Positions 57,488 to 64,000 of a DNA stretch of 64,000 nt are shown piece by piece. A program made the translations under genes and the position numbers. Under the pieces are notes generated by a model that saw only the letters and a program-made list of their open reading frames with translations, had not been told where the DNA came from and did no database searches. Each line of letters begins with the position of its first letter. Position 1 is the first letter of the stretch. The DNA comes from Micrasema longulum (taxonomy: Eukaryota; Arthropoda; Insecta; Trichoptera; Brachycentridae). The stretch covers positions 124,001 through 188,000 of the forward strand of contig JAGVSM010002405.1 in NCBI GenBank assembly GCA_022494885.1, in the 5' to 3' direction.

Positions 57488-57637
57488 GTGATGCATTCGA
57501 CATTTTTTTTTGGATCCACTTCCCTCTGCGAATCTGCATTTTCTACAATTAATGAAATCAAAACAAATCTTCGTTTCCGTTTGACAAGTGCCCATTTGGC
57601 AGCTGTGTTTCCAGCGTGCCCTCTGATACTACAATAA
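57488..57637 (+). pseudogene. hAT transposase C-terminal dimerisation domain, orphan fragment
   Basis: The plus frame reads MHSTFFFGSTSLCESAFSTI then NEIKTNLRFRLTSAHLAAVF and a stop at 57635-57637. It matches the hAT C-terminal (dimerisation) signature FG.TYLCE..FS.M..IK...R..LTDEHL, as in hAT transposases and their host-derived relatives. Family proteins have several hundred residues before this point. Here the upstream sequence is AT-rich without a matching frame, so only about 45 residues survive. The in-frame end has no internal stop. It could in principle be a terminal exon of a longer gene, but the preceding bases show no clear splice acceptor and the region is transposon-rich. Confidence 0.75.
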
Positions 57638-57644
57638 CAGTAAA

Positions 57645-58940
57645 AAACTACGAACAATAAAGCTAATAATTACTTGCGTTAGTAGAACTAAAACAAAATA
57701 ACGAATTGTTTTATTTACATGCCATTTGCACGTTTGTTTGTAATTATTATTAATTGCTGTTAATAATATAACTTAAATATTAATTGATATCATCTATGTT
57801 TATTTTTAATTGAAACCTTTTTTTGGCCTTAAATTACTATTTTTAGTGTTAGTAGATTGCCGCCAAAAATTTAAAAGCAGGTGGCCAGTAGTGTTTAAAA
57901 CTTTGGTTGCTCATGTTATAAAGTATAATCGTAACATGACTTTTAGAAAACGTGTACGTATTTTCTAGACTTATTTTTCTGTATATGAGGGACTTTCAGT
58001 CTACTTAATCTTAACAAAAGTTTCAAAATTCTCTAGAAAGGCAAAATGATTGTTCAATTTTTGGTTATAAAAAAAAATGGTTACTACTCAAATCAGTGTT
58101 TGATTAAAATATTCAGTTTTTATATAAATTTTTATTTATCGTTGATTTAGATGTATTTTACTTTTACTACACTCTCGAGGAAATTTTCCAACTGAAAAAT
58201 ATGAAAAACATATAATTTTCTTGTATTAATGATGTCGTTTTCTTTGTGTAAAGGTGTTACAAAAAATGTTTTTCTAATGGTCTACAGTGCTGTTAACAGA
58301 TGTGATAAATTTGCGTGAAAATATTGACAAAGCTCTGTAGCGTTATTAGTAGAACAGCTTCATTTTCTTGTATCTTTACTTCCTTATGTAAGATTAAGTG
58401 AGATCGTGACTTTGCATAATTGGCAAGGAATTGAATATCTGAAGTGAATCCCAGATTTTAAACAAGAAAAACATTTATTCAGAAACCAGTCGATTAAAAC
58501 TCAATATTCTTAAGACTGATTTTTTATTGTTTATTTTTTATTATGGTAGAATCCTTAAAATGCTTCTAAACTCTCAGAGTAATAATTCTCTAGAGAAGCC
58601 CTTAAGCTCTATTGCAAAGAACAAAAGCGTTCCAAATTTTTGGTTGAGTTTAAGTTTGGTTTTTAGTTTAACAACAAACGTGTAACGGATGGTTTCGGTA
58701 AGCGATGGGAAATTCTCAATCCATGTACCTACGTTCCGTTGTATTACTGTAACATGTAACATGTGACCACTTCGTGGTCAAAAATCATTGGATGTTTTTT
58801 TTTCGTACGGGCTACTCTATTAGGTTACTACTTTAAGCCCACGAGTATACTCAATATTGTGTGTCTTGTAATTTAGTGACTGTGTGTATTTACCATGCTT
58901 CAGGGCATATGTTCGACATTCGAGAGGTAGATTGATTGAA
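57645..58940. other. AT-rich spacer
   Basis: No gene or repeat recognised. Confidence 0.4.
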
Positions 58941-58944
58941 AAAG

Positions 58945-59080
58945 GTGTTAAACAAGGCAAAATTTCATTGTCGTAGGTCTGACATGAAGTGTAAGACATT
59001 TTGCTTTAATGTAGCAAAAAAGATCAAGATTCACTGCGATTGGTGTACCAATACAGTGCTCTATGCACTTACAGAATTAC
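58945..59080 (+). repeat. SINE family A, 3' half
   Basis: Modules tctgacatgaagtgtaagac, gatcaagattcactgcgatt, ggtgtaccaatacagtgctc and tatgcac are present. The head is too diverged to define. Confidence 0.7.
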
Positions 59081-59104
59081 GATAGTAATTATTATTAATG
59101 TTTT

Positions 59105-60040
59105 TTTTCACCGCAATAGGTCAAGTGGCCCAATTACAGTGGTAAATAGGGAAATATCACGTGCTACAAATAGCGGTAAAAATATTTGAAATGGATTTAG
59201 AATAATTAGTTAATAATTGTTTTCGAAATCAATATGGATATTGTGGAGAAGTGCTTTTATATGGATAATGGATAGTGGAGTTAGGTAGAAGTAAAATGGA
59301 TTGTCTCATTCACCCAAACCAATATTGAATTGACTGCTCCACAAGTGTATAGCTTATGTTAGGTTTTTGTTATTTTCATTGTGCGTTTTGTAATATAAAT
59401 AATATAGATGTACATAAATACGTAGTGTTTAAAACTGTCTTAATATTTTGTTAATTATCTCTGTTTATTAAGTAAGTCTTCTTTGTTTATTCTCAAATGT
59501 AAAAACATTTCAAAAAAGTTTATTGTTAAGTGTCCTCGGCACGGGTAATCCCAGTGAGGTTACATTGTTTTTAATATTAATTATAGTTTGTAAGAGAAAA
59601 ATATGAATAAATAAATATATGACTTTCAAAAATAAAATTTTAAAAAATACGTCTCTAGAAAAACGCGACATGTTTGGCATTAATAGTTGTGACGTCAAGA
59701 TTCGTGACGATTTTCTAAAAAAACTTGAATGGTTTAGAACAAAGTTAAAAGTAAATATGAATTGTGACGTATTAGGGGCGTGGCCAATGCAATGACCGGT
59801 TTAGTGGAAATTCAAAATTTCGAACTTAAAAATACTTTTTATGCTAATAATAAGTAGCAGTTATTTTTTACTGGACAATATTTCATATACCCTTATTACT
59901 TTAAAATGTAAATAAAAAAATAATATTTTCCTATTACGGCACAGAATACCCAGGCTTCAGAGAAATACCATTTGTATTTTTGTGTTCTCGCCGTGTGTAA
60001 GTCAAGCATCTTAGCCATTATACCACGGAGGCCGTAAAAT
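59105..60040 (-). repeat. SINE family C, possibly split by ~800 bp
   Basis: The tail-type module caataggtcaagtggcccaa + ttacagtggtaaa lies at 59117-59149. The head-type modules gccgtgtgtaagtcaagcat + cttagccattataccacgga lie at 59989-60028. Both are in minus orientation and in the right order, but about 800 bp apart, so one element may have been split by insertion. Alternatively they are two truncated copies. Confidence 0.45.
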
Positions 60041-60044
60041 CTAA

Positions 60045-60415
60045 GACGCTTAAGTTGTATGCACAATCTTTTTAATTTTTTATTTCTTGTTATTTTGATA
60101 AAATACGTCTACAAATTTCTTAAAAAATTAAAAACTGTAAAAGGTTTAAGCATTTTTTGTGTTTATTTACCCATGCAAGCAGATATTTTAAATATAAATA
60201 CGCATTTGAATAAAAGTTATGACACTTGGCATATCTTGTAATTTAATCTTAATATTATGATAAGATCTTTGTATAACATTAAAACTTATAATGATGATAG
60301 ACGTGAAGATTTGCGTCGCTTTAAAATGCATAAAACACTTTTACTGCCTCCTAAAATGCCTACGTGTGTAAATAATATGAAAGAGCATATTTGAATGTCC
60401 TCCTGTAAAAATAAT
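60045..60415. other. AT-rich spacer
   Basis: No gene or repeat recognised. Confidence 0.4.
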
Positions 60416-60419
60416 TCAG

Positions 60420-60660
60420 GAATTTAGCGTCGTCATTTCCCTTTCACAGATGGCGCCGTTATAATAAGGCGAATTCCTTCCCTCCCTAAGGCTCCTTTTT
60501 ATTCCTTTTCTGGGGCTCGGCCATCCCCGTTAATGCCCCCTGCCGGCCCTTTACTGCACATCCGAGGGCCGATTTAAGCTTCCGATTTAATGTCATTTAT
60601 AGGCCCAATTTTATCACTTGTCACATATGTATTACATTCGTACGCACGGATGGCATTTTG
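60420..60660. promoter_or_regulatory. candidate cis-regulatory block, GC-rich
   Basis: Sharp rise in GC: cagatggcgccgttataata, ctccctaaggctccttttta, ggggctcggccatccccgtt, aatgccccctgccggccctt, then atttaatgtcatttataggc. Polypyrimidine tracts alternate with GGCC and TTTATAG motifs. No frame with a domain, and no copy elsewhere in the window. Confidence 0.3.
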
Positions 60661-60894
60661 TTTTTATGCCCAATAGTTTTGGGTATTTTTCGATAAAAAT
60701 AACAGATTTTTCAAGTAAAAGCTTTTTCAATGATCTATTAATCAGAAGCATAAAAAAGACAAATATTTTTAGGCCTCGCTTTCTATTTACATAAATTAAA
60801 TAATTCGGCCCCATGAATCTCACCGCCTCATTAAAGGTTTCAGCTCATTAACTTTACGGAAATCAACAGATCAAAGAACATATGGGTGTTAAAA

Positions 60895-61040
60895 CAAAAA
60901 CAGAATGGTGAATGTAGTACAGTGTGTTATGTGGCCACTAAAATCAGCCAATGACAGGTCATAAGTCCTGTAAATACCTAGACTTCCTTCTTATCGCTAA
61001 AATGTTTTCCATTCGGTTGCAATATATTAATGTTTATTTC
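60895..61040 (-). repeat. foldback-family right arm (single)
   Basis: Has cagaatggtgaatgtagtac, agtgtgttatgtggccacta, aatcagccaatgacaggtca, taagtcctgtaaatacctag and actt, then ttttccattcggttgcaata. This is the inverse of the left-arm order. Confidence 0.75.
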
Positions 61041-61044
61041 ATTC

Positions 61045-62035
61045 TATTTTTATTTATTATGGTAAAAAATACATAGGAGATTTGTAAAATAATCACAGTT
61101 TGTTGTGTTCACATATAATTGACGAACAATATCTAAACATAACGTTCACAAATAAGTTTTTTTTTTCAATATTTTGTTTTAATTTATGAAAATGCAGAAG
61201 GAGAAAAATAAAACAAAAAAAAGAATACTATAAAAACATTAAACAAAGTATGCTTATATTATTGTGGTTTATTATGCAAATAGCCTTGTGGTGTATGTAA
61301 AATAAAATATTATAAAAGCATTTCAAGTATTATTTTGCTGACGTATATTTCCACTTAAGTGATTGGTTTGTATTACGATTAACGAGAAAAACGCCAATTC
61401 AATAATCTTTAAAATAAATATTTTATACCGGTTATTTTCAGAAAAGTTAATTGTTCATACTAAAAGCATTTTGCGAGAATATTAAATAAATGCTCATATA
61501 ATTTATTTACTGATTAATCCAGAAATGCAACGTTTAATGTGCTGAGCAGACAAGCGCACTTTGACGATAACTCCGCCACAAATCCTTTCCGGAATGATCC
61601 TTCATAAAATTCGGTTTTATTTCACGCTCGTGAAAAGTTTCAATAAAAGATATAAATAAAAGATAACACTTGTGTTATTTACCGTTTCAAAAACGCATTA
61701 ACCGACACTCGCTATCATCAAATCAGGCTTGTGTGATAATCACAGTAAAAATGCGTTATTTTGACAAACGAAATAGAAAACTAAATATTATTAATTTATT
61801 AAGTTTTATTTTAGATTTGTTGACACGTTCACTTACTTACAATGGCTTTACAGGCTGTGCCCGTGGTAACTCACAAAAAAAATCTTAAAATTCAATCATC
61901 TAATCCCAGAAGATTGCAATTTTTTTTCTTGAAATTTACAATTGTATTTTCTGCGTCCTGAAAGTTAAGGTTTGAGAACATTTTATTTTTGAAGTTATTT
62001 TGGAGTTAAGGTATCCAGGCGAATGAAAAATACAG
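61045..62035. other. AT-rich spacer
   Basis: No gene recognised. The frame 61670-61888 has no recognisable domain. Confidence 0.4.
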
Positions 62036-62039
62036 TTCT

Positions 62040-62385
62040 AAAAATGATGTAGAACCCGAACCCTTCATTGAGTGTTTATGACTCTAGGCTAGTCTTAGGT
62101 GAAAATCCTACAAAAAGAAATCGAGAGGTGAATTGTCTGCCTCGAAGCGTGGTTATTGGCACGTTTGTCTACCATGTTTGAGGTTTTGGGTTCAATTCTC
62201 GAGAACTTGAACAAGACCCATTTGTTTATTAGGTGGTTTAACAATGTAATATTTCATTCCTCCGAACTGCTCGCCCGAAGAATAAGACTGATCACCTTAT
62301 CTCAATGAATGACCGAAATATATGCTGGGTTTATTTTGCATTCCTTGCCACTTTCGAGTGCGTATAAGATTTTGATGACGATGAG
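62040..62385 (+). repeat. SINE family A, 5'-extended form
   Basis: The 5' extension has ctaggctagtcttaggtgaa, aaatcgagaggtgaattgtc and tgcctcgaagcgtggttatt. The head has gtctaccatgtttgaggttt + tgggttcaattctcgag. The body has gaataagactgatcacctta. The 3' end is degenerate and closes with ttttgatgacgatga. Confidence 0.7.
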
Positions 62386-62389
62386 TCTA

Positions 62390-62865
62390 AAATATGAATT
62401 TAATAACTATACTTAAAATACAAGAAAATATTTAATTAACATGAAATGACAGCTCTTTTGATGAACTAATAAATATTAATGTTATACGTTATTTACCGTC
62501 TAATTGTAGTAATTATTTCCAAAGTCCAACTTGTGTGTCCTAATGAAATATTTTTTATTTGTTCACAGGTAAGAAATCCACAATATATCCTTCCTTGAAT
62601 TACTCCAATGAAGAAAGAAATAAAAACTAAAGTAAGTAGTTAAGCTTTGTCATTAAACGACCTTTTTATTAATTTTGTTGGCACTGTGTGGTAACTATTC
62701 TATTTCGAGACCTCGCAAGAAAATGTACAATTTCGTATCAAATAAGGTTCTTTGTTATCGCAATCGTTCAAGTTAATTGAAGTGAATTACAAAAACTATG
62801 AAAATAATTTTACTTCAAATGTAGAAAAATAAAAAAAATCCACCTTTATCCTATCGCACACCTGT
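62390..62865. other. AT-rich spacer
   Basis: No gene or repeat recognised. A cacaggtaag string at 62566-62575 resembles splice signals but has no frame around it. Confidence 0.35.
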
Positions 62866-62869
62866 TATA

Positions 62870-63060
62870 AGCTACCGATGGTTTTATTGTACTGTATTGG
62901 TTAACCAATCGCGGAGTGCATACTTTGTTTTTTATTTTTATTTTATGAAGGCAAGATGATTAGTTTCACGTTTTGGATGGTTGTCTAGGGACAATTAAAT
63001 TATTTACTGTGAAACCCTATTCTAAAATAAATATTTTGTATCAACCACATTGGAAAGCAA
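62870..63060 (-). repeat. SINE family A (degenerate)
   Basis: Reverse modules gtactgtattggttaaccaa, tcgcggagtgcatac (3' part), atgaaggcaagatgattagt, tcacgttttggatggttgtc and actgtgaaaccctattctaa, with remnants of the head at ccacattggaaag. Confidence 0.55.
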
Positions 63061-63064
63061 ATAT

Positions 63065-64000
63065 GAGACTTAACTTTTTTTGAAATATGTAAAATTTCAC
63101 ATTTACAATTTCATGCACATACTAGTACACTTTTATTTCCGCCCACCAAAAAATGCAGTTTTTTTGCGGATATTTTTCTTTTAAATCTTTAAATATGTAG
63201 TAGGTACGAGCTAACCAATTATAAGGTCAAGATGCGGATTTACATATCATATTATAAACAAAAATATATTTGAAAGATTTTTTAAAAGATTTTTGTAAAT
63301 ATGCAAAATATTTTTCGTTTTGCCCTATGTTGGTACTCGAATGAATTATTAGATAAAATTTGGTATTGAAAAAAAGTATTTTAGAATTTGGAAAATATTT
63401 AACTTAAATTTTCAATAAACACTGGCTCCCAAACGAAGAATAATTTAGCAAAATTCATGAAATATGCATTACTGTATTTCAATATATGTATATTCAATCA
63501 AATAAGATTATTTAACGGCCATTCCACGTAAAAAAATCCCACCTCTCCCAAATTAGTTTTTTTTTTTGCTTTTTTCTCTACTTGTTTTTAGATTTCAATT
63601 TTATTAAAAATTTAAGTGTTCAATATTAAATCTTTTTTAATAGAAAAAAAATCTCCTTTAAAGTTGCTTGGCATAAATTTGTCTTCAAATGCACAAAGGT
63701 AGAAGAAGGAATTTTTCAATGTCCAGAACCCATAACATTTATTTAAATAATAATTACGCGGAACTTTAAAATGACTGTTTGGTTTTTTTCTAGAAAACTT
63801 GTTTTCAAAAAAATCATACTATTGTATGAATTCTGATGACACAGTTACAACTTAAAGTTGATAAAATTCTAGAATCAAATGTCCCACCAGTCAAAATGGA
63901 ATGCTCTTTTAGCGAAATACATTTAAAACATTACTAAAATACTATTTAAATTACGAGAATAATTCAATTTATAACAAAAGAACCAGCCAGAAGCCAGCTG
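63065..64000. other. AT-rich spacer to window end
   Basis: No gene or repeat recognised. Poly-T/poly-A tracts are common. Confidence 0.4.

Noticed and set aside
62560..62580. Splice-like cacaggtaag string
   Set aside because: There is no flanking coding frame on either side, and such strings are expected by chance in 64 kb.

Overview
This window looks like AT-rich nuclear DNA from an invertebrate animal, most probably an arthropod. The reasons are the transposon content (a Tc1/mariner element with an HTH+DDE protein, an insect-style Helitron, jockey/RTE-type reverse-transcriptase tails, hAT pieces and three tRNA-derived SINE families), the absence of operon-like coding, and long AT-rich spacers. 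I cannot name the species. I found no intact protein-coding gene, no convincing cellular exon, and no tRNA or rRNA gene. Every recognisable coding remnant belongs to a transposable element and carries stops or frameshifts.

Layout. 0-10 kb: an RTE-like reverse-transcriptase tail (about 1.30-1.83 kb), SINE copies, a non-autonomous Helitron (4798-5457) and the first copy of a MITE with long terminal inverted repeats (6034-6454). 8.6-9.1 kb is a complex, repeat-poor block that could be regulatory. 10-20 kb: two inverted, related non-LTR tails (10.1-10.5 kb plus, 14.1-14.5 kb minus), a palindrome whose centre looks like a decayed hammerhead ribozyme (12204-12402), and a complete but dead mariner element bounded by TIRs and TA (17778-19051). 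20-32 kb is the densest repeat zone. It holds a large foldback element (22991-23565), two more copies of the 6-kb MITE, three more retroelement remnants, and a nested composite at 28.3-31.2 kb (long inverted repeats, a tandem duplication, hAT-like ends, and a SINE inserted in another SINE). 32-64 kb is mostly AT-rich unique-looking DNA with scattered SINEs, a CR1/jockey-like tail (38.8-39.1 kb), foldback copies (35.7, 43.5, 50.6 and 60.9 kb), a palindrome at 47.0-47.3 kb and an orphan hAT C-terminal domain (57.49-57.64 kb).

Several islands of higher complexity and higher CpG interrupt the AT-rich background (for example 19.85-20.27, 45.6-45.8, 48.9-49.4 and 60.4-60.6 kb). They contain homeodomain-like TAAT cores, GCCAT (YY1/Pho-like) motifs and one CTCF-like motif. 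The simplest reading is an intergenic or intronic stretch near a developmentally regulated gene outside the window, but that is inference. Without alignment the islands are only candidates.

No genes here work together as a pathway. The functional story is one of transposon layering: SINEs would depend on the RT of LINE-type elements, and MITEs and foldbacks on transposases encoded elsewhere.
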